DNA from: Planctomycetaceae bacterium
GTDB taxonomy: Bacteria; Planctomycetota; Planctomycetia; Pirellulales; UBA1268
Direction of reading: 5' to 3'
NCBI GenBank assembly: GCA_009691925.1
Contig: SIAG01000016.1
Span: 1-21,814 of the forward strand
Length of the DNA: 21,814 nucleotides
The translations under genes and the position numbers were made by a program. How positions within the stretch are numbered: the stretch's first letter is position 1; each line of letters begins with the position of its first letter. Shown here in pieces: positions 7,886 through 15,834 of the stretch. The notes beneath the pieces were generated by a model. That model was not told the origin of the DNA, made no database searches, and worked only from the letters and a program-made list of their open reading frames with translations.

Positions 7886-8957
7886 TACCCGTTGCGGTGC
7901 ACCGGGCGAGGGTGGCGCCGTCGGGATCGACCGCCACCCGGACCGCCGGGGTGTTGCCGGAGATCCGCGGATGGAATGGGGAGCGGAGGAAGAGCCGGCC
8001 GCTGTGCGGATCGATCTGCAACGAGCGGGCGTTGAGGAAGTCGCTGCCCAGGCCGGCGAGATCCCACCGGGCCACGAGCGGGAAGCCGGCGCTTGAGAGA
8101 TCGAAAAAAGACGCCTGCCGCGCCTCCGCCGCGAAGACGACGAGGCACTCCCCCAACCGGGCGACGGCGACCGGCTTGCCCGGTACGGGGAGCGTGGCGG
8201 CCAGCCGGTTGGTCGCCTTGTCGAGCAGGAGCACCTGATCGGCCCAGGCCTCGGGCGCCGCGATCCACGGCAACCCCTCCAGATCGAGGATCATCGTCAG
8301 GTGGCGGCGCGTGTCGGGGAAGCTCCGCTCAATCGCGTGGGTGACCGTGTCGATGCGGGCGATCGTCTCCCGGCCGGGGCGGACGTCGTTGCGCTCGAGG
8401 ACGAAGAGCCAGCGGCCGAAGGGGATCATTGCCCCTGGCAAGTGGACCTCGGGGCAAAGCGGCCGGGCCCACCAGCCGTTCCAGCGGAACACCTTCCGTG
8501 AGCCGGGCTCGTTGAACCACATCCTGCCGGCGGAGCCGCCGAACTGCTCGACCTGGAGCCTCCGCGGCATCGCGCGGACCCGCACGCGCAGCCGCGGGAG
8601 CGGGGGCGCCGCGTCGAACCGTACGGTGGAATGGTAGGTGAGCCAGCCGCGACGCTCGTCGAAGTGTTTGCCGACCGCGAGGATCGTCCCCGCAGCGAAA
8701 GGGTAGAGGAACTCGAGCGTGTGGGGGACCGGAGCGGAGGCGATGACGGCGAGGGTGTCGGGGTCGTGGACATCGATCCGGTAGTCGTCGACCGTCCCGG
8801 CACTGTGGCCCTCCCACAGAAGCCCGTCGTGGAACACCTGGCCGCGATAGACCTCGTGGGGATCCAGGTGCGTGACGGTGCGGATCGCGGGCACGGCGAC
8901 GATGATTCGGGCGAGGGTGGCTGGCACGACAACAGGCTCCCGGGTGCAGGAGAACAC
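7836..8957 (-). CDS. Uncharacterised beta-propeller-like protein
   Basis: The protein is about 373 aa. The translation is clean and protein-like, with evenly spaced beta-strand blocks such as D-D-Y-R-I-D-V-H-D-P-D-T-L, L-D-K-A-T-N-R-L-A-A-T-L-P-V and L-Q-I-D-P-H-S-G-R-L-F-L. These resemble YVTN/six- or seven-bladed propeller repeats. I do not recognise a specific family or catalytic motif. No signal peptide is clear. The 5' end is uncertain: the GTG at 8957 abuts a GGAGG that is too close to serve it, and the GTG at 8927 (residue 11) with GGGAG upstream is an alternative. The gene is divergent from the photolyase across a repeat-rich 159-bp region and overlaps the desaturase tail-to-tail by 50 bp. 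Confidence 0.7.
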   Translation of the reverse strand: MFSCTREPVVVPATLARIIVAVPAIRTVTHLDPHEVYRGQVFHDGLLWEGHSAGTVDDYRIDVHDPDTLAVIASAPVPHTLEFLYPFAAGTILAVGKHFDERRGWLTYHSTVRFDAAPPLPRLRVRVRAMPRRLQVEQFGGSAGRMWFNEPGSRKVFRWNGWWARPLCPEVHLPGAMIPFGRWLFVLERNDVRPGRETIARIDTVTHAIERSFPDTRRHLTMILDLEGLPWIAAPEAWADQVLLLDKATNRLAATLPVPGKPVAVARLGECLVVFAAEARQASFFDLSSAGFPLVARWDLAGLGSDFLNARSLQIDPHSGRLFLRSPFHPRISGNTPAVRVAVDPDGATLARCTATGIRPTLPQPHGAGHAGA

Positions 8958-8968
8958 CTCCGCAGCCT
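8957..8968 (+). repeat. Direct repeat copy 1, CCTCCGCAGCCT
   Basis: This 12-bp sequence occurs identically at 9061-9072 in the same divergent intergenic region. It overlaps the likely 5' end of the propeller gene, so a protein bound here could block that gene. Confidence 0.5.
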
Positions 8969-9063
8969 AGGGCGTCTGGGGCCGGGGGGGCGAGGAATCG
9001 GTGAAAGAGGGCGATCGGTTTCCGGGGGTGAAGGCCGGCTCTTCGGCCGATCTCCCGTTCCCT

Positions 9064-9091
9064 CCGCAGCCTGCCATAATTGAGGCTGCGG
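9064..9091. promoter_or_regulatory. Inverted repeat framing a -10-like element ahead of the photolyase
   Basis: CCGCAGCCT (9064-9072) and AGGCTGCGG (9083-9091) are a perfect 9-bp inverted repeat around a 10-nt spacer that contains CATAAT (9075-9080). The element ends 25 nt upstream of the photolyase ATG. It could be an operator over the promoter or a 5'-UTR hairpin. The left arm is part of the second copy of the 12-bp direct repeat. Confidence 0.5.
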
Positions 9092-9116
9092 CCCCCTACT
9101 CCCCCGCGAGCCTCCG

Positions 9117-10718
9117 ATGCCCCGCCACCTCGTCCTCGTTCTCGGCGACCAGCTCGACCGCCGCTCAGCGGCCTTTGACGGATTCGATGCCTCCCAGGAT
9201 GCCGTCTGGATGGCGGAGGTGGCGGGGGAGTCGACGCATGTCTGGTCGGCGAAGCCGCGGATCGTGATGTTCCTCGCCGCGATGCGTCACTTTCGGGATC
9301 GGCTCGTCGCCGAGGGGCTGCCGGTCGACTACCGGGCGCTCTCGGCCACGCCCGCCGTCGACGAGCCGCGTTCGCTGGCAAGCGCGCTCTTGGTAAGCCT
9401 CGGCGGCGAGGCTTCCGTCGGCCGCGGTCGGCCGGGTGCCAAAGGCGCACGCCCTGCGCTCCCGCCGGGGCGGCCGGCGAAGCTGATCGTCGTCGAGCCG
9501 GGCGAGCACCGGGTGCGCGAGGAGATCGTCGCCGCGGCGCGCGAGGCGGGCATCCCCCTCGAGATCCGCACCGATCGGCATTTCTTCAGCACCGTCGACG
9601 AGTTTGCCCTCCACGCCCGCGGCCGGAAGCAGCTCCGCCTGGAATGGTTCTACCGGCCGCTGCGGGAGAAGCATGGCGTCTTGATGGAGGATGGCGAGCC
9701 GGCCGGCGGGGCGTGGAACTTCGACGCCGACAACCGCGGCGCCTTTCCGAAGGCGGGGCCGGGGAAGCTCCCCGCCCCGCGCCGTTTTCCCCCCGATGGA
9801 GTCACGCGCGGGGTGATCGAGCTGGTAAACACGCGCTTCGCCGATCATCCGGGGAGCCTCGAGGCCTTCGACTGGCCGGTGACACCCGAGGAGGCCCGCG
9901 CGGCGCTCCACGATTTCCTCGTCCACCGGCTCCCCTCCTTCGGCCGGTATCAAGATGCGATCTGGACCGGCGAGCCGTGGCTCTACCATGCGCGTCTCGC
10001 TGCGGCGATGAATCTCAAGCTCCTCGATCCGCGCGACGTCGTGGCCGGCGCCGAGCGCGCCTGGCGGGAGGGCCTGGTGCCGATCGAGGCGGCGGAGGGA
10101 TTCATCCGTCAGGTGATCGGGTGGCGGGAGTATGTCCGCGGTGTCTACTGGCATTTCATGCCGGAGTACGAGTCGCGAAACGCCCTCGGCGCCACCCTGC
10201 CATTGCCGGCCTTTTACTGGACGGCGGCGACGGAGATGAACTGTCTGCGCGACGCCCTCTCGCAGACGCTCACCTACGGCTATGCCCACCACATCCAGCG
10301 GCTCATGGTGACGGGACTGTTTGCGATGCTTGCCGGCGTGCGGCCGCAGGAGGTGCACCGCTGGTATCTGGCTGTGTATGTCGATGCGGTGGAGTGGGTG
10401 GAGCTGCCCAACTCGCTCGGCATGAGCCAGTTCGCTGATGGCGGTGTGATGGCCTCGAAGCCGTACTGTGCCAGCGGCGCTTACATCGAGCGGATGAGCA
10501 ATGCATGCAAGGGCTGCCGCTTCAAGCCGAAGCAGGCCACCGGCCCCACTGCCTGTCCGTTCACGACCCTCTACTGGGATTTTCTCGCCCGCCACGCGGC
10601 GCTGCTCAAAGCCAATCCCCGCATGTCGATGCAGCTGAAGAATCTCGAACGCAAGGATGCCGCTGAGCTCCGCACGATCCGCCGCCAGGCAGACGACTTC
10701 CGCGCTGGGCTGGGGTGA
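9117..10718 (+). CDS. Fe-S bacterial cryptochrome/photolyase (FeS-BCP, (6-4) photolyase-like)
   Basis: The protein is 533 aa. The N terminus (L-V-L-V-L-G-D-Q-L) is the Rossmann antenna domain, and the C-terminal helical domain binds FAD. FeS-BCP family residues are recognisable: C376 (E-M-N-C-L), C464-x-x-C467 (A-C-K-G-C) and C480 (T-A-C-P-F) should hold the [4Fe-4S] cluster, and T-Y-G-Y-A-H-H-I-Q-R-L-M is the strongly conserved lesion-pocket stretch. Family members use FADH- and light to repair (6-4) pyrimidine lesions, or act as photoreceptors. Oddly, residues about 86-121 form a low-complexity G/R/P/A-rich insertion encoded around a perfect palindrome. The start ATG at 9117 sits just below a likely promoter and operator. 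Confidence 0.93.
   Translation: MPRHLVLVLGDQLDRRSAAFDGFDASQDAVWMAEVAGESTHVWSAKPRIVMFLAAMRHFRDRLVAEGLPVDYRALSATPAVDEPRSLASALLVSLGGEASVGRGRPGAKGARPALPPGRPAKLIVVEPGEHRVREEIVAAAREAGIPLEIRTDRHFFSTVDEFALHARGRKQLRLEWFYRPLREKHGVLMEDGEPAGGAWNFDADNRGAFPKAGPGKLPAPRRFPPDGVTRGVIELVNTRFADHPGSLEAFDWPVTPEEARAALHDFLVHRLPSFGRYQDAIWTGEPWLYHARLAAAMNLKLLDPRDVVAGAERAWREGLVPIEAAEGFIRQVIGWREYVRGVYWHFMPEYESRNALGATLPLPAFYWTAATEMNCLRDALSQTLTYGYAHHIQRLMVTGLFAMLAGVRPQEVHRWYLAVYVDAVEWVELPNSLGMSQFADGGVMASKPYCASGAYIERMSNACKGCRFKPKQATGPTACPFTTLYWDFLARHAALLKANPRMSMQLKNLERKDAAELRTIRRQADDFRAGLG
9395..9414. repeat. Perfect palindrome inside the photolyase insertion
   Basis: AAGCCTCG and CGAGGCTT form 8-bp perfect arms around GCGG. 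The element lies within the G/R/P-rich insertion of the photolyase coding sequence and is translated in frame. It resembles a small palindromic element inserted into a gene. Confidence 0.45.
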
Positions 10719-10727
10719 GCGACAGAG

Positions 10728-12119
10728 TCAGTCGTGATCCTCGCCCGCGAGCGAAGTGACCGGGTCGATGAACAGCCAGGCCACGCCGCCGACGGCGTAG
10801 ACTGCCGCGAAGAGGAGGAAGGCGACCGACCAGTTCGGGGCGGTGGTGCCTGGCGCCGCGAACGCCGTCAGGAGCGCGGGGACGATGACCGGCGAGAGGG
10901 CACCGCCGAAGTTCCCCATCATGTTCATGCTCCCGGCGAGCGAGCCGGTGTGCTTGCCACCGATGTCCATGCAGGCCCCCCAGCTGCCCGGCATGGAGAG
11001 ATCGTTGCCGAAGCTCGCCAGCCCCATCGCGAAAAGTGCCGCGACGCCGAAGGTGGTGAGGCCTCCGCCGGCTGCGGCGAGCTGTTGCAGCCATACCGAG
11101 ACAAGCAGCATCACCGCCGCGCCGCACAGCCCGACGCAGCCGAGCGTCCGCCGGGCCCGCGCCGTGCTGCCGAGTCGATCGGCGAGGCTGGCTGCGATCG
11201 AGCCCGACACGAACGATCCGATCCCGCCGAAAAACAGCGGCACGCAGCCGGCTAGGGCGCGCTGCATGTCGGTGAAATCGGGGAACGTCTCCTTGAGGAA
11301 AGTCGGCATCCACGTGATATAGAAATACCAGGAAAAGTTCTGGCAGAAGTACTGGAGCCACAGGAGCCAAACGCTCGGGCTCGAGAGAAACAGCTCCCAC
11401 GGCACCGCCCCGTGCCCCACCTGGCGATCGGCCGAATCGCCGATGATCGCCAGCTCTGCGGCGTTGACGCCTGGGTGATGGCGGGGGTTGTCGCGGAACC
11501 AGCTCCAGAACAGCACCGCCCACACCACCCCGAGGAGCCCGAAGAGGAGAAACGTCCACTTGTAGTGGAGGCCGAGGTAGTCCTTCGAGAGCATCCAGCC
11601 GACGAGCAGCGGCGTGAACGCGCCCCCCCAGCGGGCCGAAAGCCACATGATCCCCTGCGCTCGGACGCGCTCATGGCCGGGGAGCCACAAGGAAAAAACC
11701 TTGGCGAGGTTGGGGAAGCAGCCTGCCTCGCCGACGCCGAACAGAAAACGGAACGTCAGCAGCGACCAGAAGTTCCAGGCCCAGCCGGTGAGGATCGTGA
11801 ACGCCGACCACATCGTGACGACGCGCATCAGCACCGCCCGCGGTCCGATCCGGTCGCCGAGCCAGCCACCGGGGATCTCGAAGCTCGCGTAGGCGATCGA
11901 GAAGGCGAAGAACGCCCAGCCCATCTGCTCCTTCGAGAGGCCGAGATCCTCGCGCATCTGCGGCGCCGCCTGCGAGATGCAGACCCGGTCGACATAAGTG
12001 ATCACCGCCAGAAGGACGGCAAACGCGAGAACGACATGCCGCGTGCCGGTCGGCGTGCCGCGCTGGCCGGTCGTCGAGTCCAGGGAAAGATCGTCCGCCG
12101 TCGTTTGGTCTCGAGTCAT
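10728..12119 (-). CDS. MFS transporter, anion:cation symporter (ACS) type
   Basis: The protein is 463 aa from the ATG at 12119, chosen because GGAGGG lies just upstream; in-frame ATGs at 12131 and 12140 are alternatives. About twelve hydrophobic segments are visible. ACS/hexuronate-transporter-like signatures include T-Y-V-D-R-V-C-I-S in helix 1, F-E-I-P-G-G-W-L-G-D-R-I-G-P-R (the MFS signature loop), R-F-L-F-G-V-G-E-A-G-C-F-P-N in helix 4 and W-Y-F-Y-I-T-W-M-P-T-F-L in the second half. The family imports organic anions such as hexuronates, glucarate or sialate with H+ or Na+. The substrate is unknown. The stop lies 9 nt from the photolyase stop in convergent arrangement. Confidence 0.9.
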   Translation of the reverse strand: MTRDQTTADDLSLDSTTGQRGTPTGTRHVVLAFAVLLAVITYVDRVCISQAAPQMREDLGLSKEQMGWAFFAFSIAYASFEIPGGWLGDRIGPRAVLMRVVTMWSAFTILTGWAWNFWSLLTFRFLFGVGEAGCFPNLAKVFSLWLPGHERVRAQGIMWLSARWGGAFTPLLVGWMLSKDYLGLHYKWTFLLFGLLGVVWAVLFWSWFRDNPRHHPGVNAAELAIIGDSADRQVGHGAVPWELFLSSPSVWLLWLQYFCQNFSWYFYITWMPTFLKETFPDFTDMQRALAGCVPLFFGGIGSFVSGSIAASLADRLGSTARARRTLGCVGLCGAAVMLLVSVWLQQLAAAGGGLTTFGVAALFAMGLASFGNDLSMPGSWGACMDIGGKHTGSLAGSMNMMGNFGGALSPVIVPALLTAFAAPGTTAPNWSVAFLLFAAVYAVGGVAWLFIDPVTSLAGEDHD

Positions 12120-12156
12120 GCCCCCTCCCATGTCAGTCATGCGCGCCGCCCCGCTG

Positions 12157-12162
12157 TCTATA
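12157..12162 (-). promoter_or_regulatory. Candidate -10 (TATAGA) for the MFS gene
   Basis: On the minus strand TATAGA lies about 38 nt upstream of the chosen MFS start, giving a leader of about 30 nt with a good GGAGGG site. The -35 region is poor. Confidence 0.3.
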
Positions 12163-12237
12163 GCCGCGGACCACGCGCCGGGCAGATGTCGGCGGAGCGG
12201 AGTCTACCGTGTCGGCGTCGTGCCACCGACGCGTCGT

Positions 12238-13110
12238 TCACAACTCGATTCGATCTCCCTCCCGCGCCGCCTCGACGATCATCCCGGGGTGGTCACTGCC
12301 GGCGCGGGCCCTGGCCTTCTTGACGAGCTCGTCGAGGAAGGTGTCGTCGTGGGAGGGATCGTGGTGGAAGAGCACCACCCGGCCGATGCCCACCCCGCCG
12401 GCGAGGGTCATGACCTCGTCGACACACCCGTGGCCCCAGCCCCTCCGCGTCACGATCTCGGTGGCGTCGTACTGGGCATCGGCGATGAGGAGCACCGCGC
12501 CGGCGATGAAGTCGCGGATCCGCGGTTCATCGGGGCCGCCGGTCTCGTGATCGCTCAAGAAAACGATCGCCCCCTGTGGGGTTTCGATCCGGAAGCCGAG
12601 CGACCCTCCCGGATGGTTGGTCGGGCAGGCCGTCACCGCCACCTCCCCGACCCGGAATCGCAGATCGCCGGCGAGGTCGAGGTGATCGAAATCGATCGTC
12701 GCCGCGAGCCGGTCGAAGGGGAGGGGAAACCAGCGCTTCCCGTCCATCTGATCGGCGAACACGCGCCGCAGTTCTGCGGCAGAAGTGTGCCCACCGACGA
12801 TCCGGATCCGCGTCGTCGGCAGGTAGGCCGGTGCGAAAAACGGGAAGCCCTGGATGTGGTCCCAGTGGGCATGGGAGTGGAGGAGGGTCAGCTTGATCGG
12901 CGTGCCGGCGTGCGCCTCCAGCAGCGCTTGCCCAAGGGAGCGAATACCGGAGCCGGCATCGATGACGATCAGTTCGCCCCCTGTCCGTACCTCGATGCAG
13001 GTGGTGTTGCCACCGTAGCGGAGGGTCGACGGCCCCGGCGACGGGAGCGACCCGCGCACCCCCCAGAAGCGCATCAAGGTGGGGGATGGGCCCGGGAGTT
13101 GGTGTGGCAT
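12238..13110 (-). CDS. MBL-fold metallo-hydrolase
   Basis: The protein is 290 aa. The metallo-beta-lactamase motif H-S-H-A-H-W-D-H (about residues 78-85) supplies the H-x-H-x-D-H metal ligands. Further ligands are likely at N-H-P-G, at the aspartate of F-L-S-D-H-E, and at the histidines of L-F-H-H-D-P-S-H-D-D near the C terminus. The opening R-F-W-G-V-R-G-S-L-P-S-P and Y-G-G-N-T-T-C-I-E-V typify a bacterial MBL subgroup related to RNase Z/phosphodiesterase folds. The F-H-H-D-P-x-H-x-D motif is common in members linked to signalling domains. It lacks a signal peptide and should be cytoplasmic. The substrate is unknown, though a phosphodiester or cyclic nucleotide is plausible. An alternative start is M13 at 13074. 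Confidence 0.88.
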   Translation of the reverse strand: MPHQLPGPSPTLMRFWGVRGSLPSPGPSTLRYGGNTTCIEVRTGGELIVIDAGSGIRSLGQALLEAHAGTPIKLTLLHSHAHWDHIQGFPFFAPAYLPTTRIRIVGGHTSAAELRRVFADQMDGKRWFPLPFDRLAATIDFDHLDLAGDLRFRVGEVAVTACPTNHPGGSLGFRIETPQGAIVFLSDHETGGPDEPRIRDFIAGAVLLIADAQYDATEIVTRRGWGHGCVDEVMTLAGGVGIGRVVLFHHDPSHDDTFLDELVKKARARAGSDHPGMIVEAAREGDRIEL

Positions 13111-13261
13111 GGAGACGGCCTCGGGGGCCTGTCCGGGGCGGATGTGCGGGAGCGATCACGCCCGCAGGGAAGAGAGGGCGATGCCGACCTCCCATCCGGA
13201 GGATATTCAACTCCCCAGCCTCTCCGGAGGGAAGGGGTGGGTTGGCCGGTCGTGGAGGAGA

Positions 13262-14296
13262 TCACTCGGACCGGCGGTCGGAGTGGCGCAGCCACGCCAC
13301 GGTGAGATCGGGGAAGTCGCTGAACACGCCGTCGACGCCGGCTGCGAACAGGGCTTCCTGGAGATCGTCAAAGGAGCCGGCCCAGGACGGCAGCCGGTCG
13401 CGGCGGAGCGTGTAAGGATGGACGGCGAGCCCGGCGGCGTGGGCCCGCTCGACAAGGCCGGTCGGCTTTCCAGTCGCGTCGAGGACGCGTTCGATGGGAG
13501 GCCCGATGCCGTCAGCCACCGTCGCGATCCGCGCGAGTCCCTCCGCGGTGACCAACGCATCTTGGTCCTTCCCCCCTATGAGCTGCACGAGCTTCCCCTG
13601 CCAGCCGAGCTCGCCGCGGATCCGCGTTACCTCGTCGGCCTCGAAGCACTGGATGTGGCAGAGGTCTGCTTTCGTGGCGTAGCCATGGCGGTGGAGGAGG
13701 TCGACGACGACCTTGGCGACGTCGTGTCCTTCGGAGCGGTGCCAGGCGGGGGATTTGATCTCGGGGTAGATGCCGACGGTCCGGCCGGTGCTCCGGTTGA
13801 GCCCGGCGAGAAACTCGAGCTCCTCTTCGAGCGAAACGATCCCGAACCGCGACTGCCCGCGCGGGAAGCGGTCGGCGTAGGTCTGTCGGCCGGTGGCGGG
13901 ATCGAGCCGTTCGGTGAGCGCGAGGGTGCGCAGTTCAGCGAGGGTGAAATCGGTGCAGTGGTGCTTCCCGTCAGCCCGGGCCCGGCCGGGGAACTTCACC
14001 GCGACGTCACTGACCGCATCGAGCGAGGTGTCGTGGAGGACGACCGGCACGCCATCCTTGGTCATCACCACATCCTGCTCGATGGCGTCGGCTCCCTGGC
14101 CGTGGGCGAGCGCCTTGGCGGGGAGGGTGTGCTCGGGGAGGTAGCCGCTGGCTCCGCGGTGGGCAATGACGATCGGCCTGGCGACGGGCATGGCGGGAGG
14201 CTCCGCGGCGACGAGGAAGGGGATGGCGACCACGAGCAAAGCCAGGAAGGCCCTCGGGATCGCGGAGGGGGCGAGGGGCGAGAGTCGTGTTTTCAT
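13262..14296 (-). CDS. glpQ: Secreted glycerophosphodiester phosphodiesterase
   Basis: The protein is 344 aa from the ATG at 14296. A signal peptide spans residues 1-31 (hydrophobic A-F-L-A-L-L-V-V-A-I-P-F-L-V-A-A). The GDPD motif is complete: H46-R-G-A-S-G-Y-L-P-E55-H-T, then E73-Q-D75 and H88-D. These bind Ca2+ and perform acid/base catalysis. The layout (I-Y-P-E-I-K-S-P, D-G-V-F-S-D-F-P-D near the end) matches periplasmic GlpQ. It hydrolyses glycerophosphodiesters from phospholipid turnover to glycerol 3-phosphate and an alcohol. The frame stays open far upstream of this ATG, but that extension is antisense to the protease gene and lacks a signal peptide. The gene is divergent from the M43-like protease. 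Confidence 0.92.
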   Translation of the reverse strand: MKTRLSPLAPSAIPRAFLALLVVAIPFLVAAEPPAMPVARPIVIAHRGASGYLPEHTLPAKALAHGQGADAIEQDVVMTKDGVPVVLHDTSLDAVSDVAVKFPGRARADGKHHCTDFTLAELRTLALTERLDPATGRQTYADRFPRGQSRFGIVSLEEELEFLAGLNRSTGRTVGIYPEIKSPAWHRSEGHDVAKVVVDLLHRHGYATKADLCHIQCFEADEVTRIRGELGWQGKLVQLIGGKDQDALVTAEGLARIATVADGIGPPIERVLDATGKPTGLVERAHAAGLAVHPYTLRRDRLPSWAGSFDDLQEALFAAGVDGVFSDFPDLTVAWLRHSDRRSE

Positions 14297-14429
14297 GAAC
14301 TTTCCGAGGGGTTTTCCGTAAGATAACGCCTTGGTGGGCTTGGAATGGGGGGCACACGCCGTCCATTCTTGGGGATCGGCGTCCGGTTTGTCTGTTCCCG
14401 TACGCCTTAACCTTAGGGGGAGCGTCGTG

Positions 14430-14447
14430 CGCCCCACAGGAGGGGCG
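14430..14447. repeat. GC-rich hairpin upstream of the protease operon
   Basis: CGCCCC (14430-14435) and GGGGCG (14442-14447) form a perfect 6-bp stem with a 6-nt loop, 50 nt upstream of the protease start in the 201-bp divergent region. It could be a leader hairpin or an operator. No clear promoter is visible nearby. Confidence 0.35.
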
Positions 14448-14497
14448 ATGACCGCTCCACAAAGACCGTCGCAGATTTCATACCAAGGGGGTTTACC

Positions 14498-15430
14498 GTG
14501 GCCAAGAAGACGGGTGCCAAGCCGACGAAGAAGGTGCCGCTCCGCCGGGCGTGCGGGGCGATGGCGGCCCACATGATGCTCCTCGAGAAGGATCCGGCAT
14601 TCAGGAATAATCTCATGAAGCTCGAGGGGGCGACGTCGAAGCGGCGCGAGGCCCGCTTCAACCTCGTCGATGAGGCGATCGTGGTCATCGACACGGTCGT
14701 CCATGTCGTCTCCAGCAACGACGCCGAGAATATCTCCGACGCCCAGATCGCCAGCCAGATCGAGGCCCTCACCAAGGACTACCGCGCCGCCAACCCCGAC
14801 CGCTCGAAGGTACCGACTCCTTGGGGGGGACTCGTCACCGACACGCGGATGTCGTTCAAGCTCGTCGACGTGACGCGGACGGCGACGAAGGTCAGCGGCT
14901 TCACGACCGACGATGCGGTCAAGTCGGCAGCCGGCGGCGGGATCGCGCCGGTGAACACGAAGACCCACCTCAATCTCTGGGTCTGTCCGCTCACGGCAGG
15001 CCTTCTTGGCTATGCCCAGTTTCCCGGTGGCCCCCCCGCGACCGACGGCGTGGTGATCAACACCGCGGCGTTTGGGACCAGTGGCACGGCCACGCCCCCC
15101 TTCAATCTCGGCCGCACCGCCACCCACGAAGTGGGGCATTATTTCAACCTTCGCCACATCTGGGGGGACACGCCCGACTGCAGCGGCGGTGACGGGGTCG
15201 CCGATACCCCCAACTGCGAAGGGCCGAATTACGGAGCGCCCGTCTGGCCGTCCATCAGCTGTAACAATGGCCCCAATGGCGACATGTTCGTCAACTATAT
15301 GGACTATGTCGACGACGCGGCGATGTTCATGTTCACCGCCCAGCAGGTGCTGCGGATGCGGACGGCGCTGGAGACGGTCCGGTCCGGATTGATCTCCAAG
15401 CCGACGGCAAAAGCGCGCAAGAAGCGTTGA
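14498..15430 (+). CDS. M43-like (pappalysin-type) zinc metalloprotease, cytoplasmic
   Basis: The protein is 310 aa. The GTG start at 14498 is supported by AAGGGGG about 7 nt upstream. The metzincin motif is H210-E-V-G-H214-Y-F-N-L-R-H220, and the Met-turn is N-Y-M268-D-Y, both as in family M43. Cysteines around D-T-P-D-C, P-N-C and S-I-S-C match the disulphide region of pappalysin-like enzymes. The N terminus (M-A-K-K-T-G-A-K-P-T-K-K) and C terminus (K-A-R-K-K-R) are lysine-rich. No signal peptide is seen, which is unusual because most M43 enzymes are secreted. It is first in a four-gene + strand array with the lipocalin-like protein and the gluzincin, which suggests a joint proteolytic function. 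The substrate is unknown. Confidence 0.88.
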   Translation: MAKKTGAKPTKKVPLRRACGAMAAHMMLLEKDPAFRNNLMKLEGATSKRREARFNLVDEAIVVIDTVVHVVSSNDAENISDAQIASQIEALTKDYRAANPDRSKVPTPWGGLVTDTRMSFKLVDVTRTATKVSGFTTDDAVKSAAGGGIAPVNTKTHLNLWVCPLTAGLLGYAQFPGGPPATDGVVINTAAFGTSGTATPPFNLGRTATHEVGHYFNLRHIWGDTPDCSGGDGVADTPNCEGPNYGAPVWPSISCNNGPNGDMFVNYMDYVDDAAMFMFTAQQVLRMRTALETVRSGLISKPTAKARKKR

Positions 15431-15798
15431 TCCGACGGAAGCAGGTCCCCTTGTCACCCGATGCCGACAACGCCCCGATCCCGCTGGTCGGCACTCTGTG
15501 GGTGCACGCCTTCGAGGAGGACACGCCCGCCGGGGCCGTCTACCGCCCCGAGGGGGAGCGCTTTCCCCTCTCGCGCCGGCCGCGGCGGAGGCTGTTGCTC
15601 CAGGCCGACGGCTCGGCGACCGTGGCCGATGGGGGGGCGGACGATCGGCTTGTGGATCGCTCGGTGACATGGTCGGAGGTGGATGGTGAAGCGGTCATTC
15701 GGTGTCGTGGAGGCGTGTGTCTGCGGGTGGTCGACCGCGATCCGCGGCGGTTGGTGGTGAGGACAGAGCCCGGGGTCGGGCCGAGCGGCACTCGGTGA
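15427..15798 (+). CDS. Small HxxEEDT/VYRP-type (lipocalin-like) protein
   Basis: The protein is about 123 aa. The likely start is the TTG at 15427, which overlaps the protease stop (TTGA, 4 nt); a TTG at 15451 is the alternative. The sequence carries V-H-A-F-E-E-D-T, V-Y-R-P, F-P-L-S-R-R, a D-G-S-A-T-V strand, R-S-V-T-W and a closing R-R-L-V-V-R. This matches a widespread small family of beta-rich proteins reading H-S-x-E-E-D-T...Y-R-P...F-P-P-S-R-G-R, of unproven function and lipocalin-like in pattern. Tight coupling to the upstream protease suggests that they are co-produced, perhaps as inhibitor, chaperone or substrate sensor. That role is inference. Confidence 0.75.
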   Translation: MIRRKQVPLSPDADNAPIPLVGTLWVHAFEEDTPAGAVYRPEGERFPLSRRPRRRLLLQADGSATVADGGADDRLVDRSVTWSEVDGEAVIRCRGGVCLRVVDRDPRRLVVRTEPGVGPSGTR

Positions 15799-15834
15799 CC
15801 GTGGCGGAACGGATCTCTTTCGGAGGGCAGACCG

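Noticed and set aside
9165..10595. 476-codon open frame on the minus strand
   Set aside because: It is antisense to the photolyase, which has intact Fe-S cysteines. The antisense product is low-complexity.
13079..14326. 415-codon open frame on the plus strand
   Set aside because: It is antisense to the phosphodiesterase, which has complete catalytic motifs.
14297..15670. Long upstream extension of the phosphodiesterase frame
   Set aside because: It is antisense to the M43-like protease, and a normal signal peptide starts at 14296.
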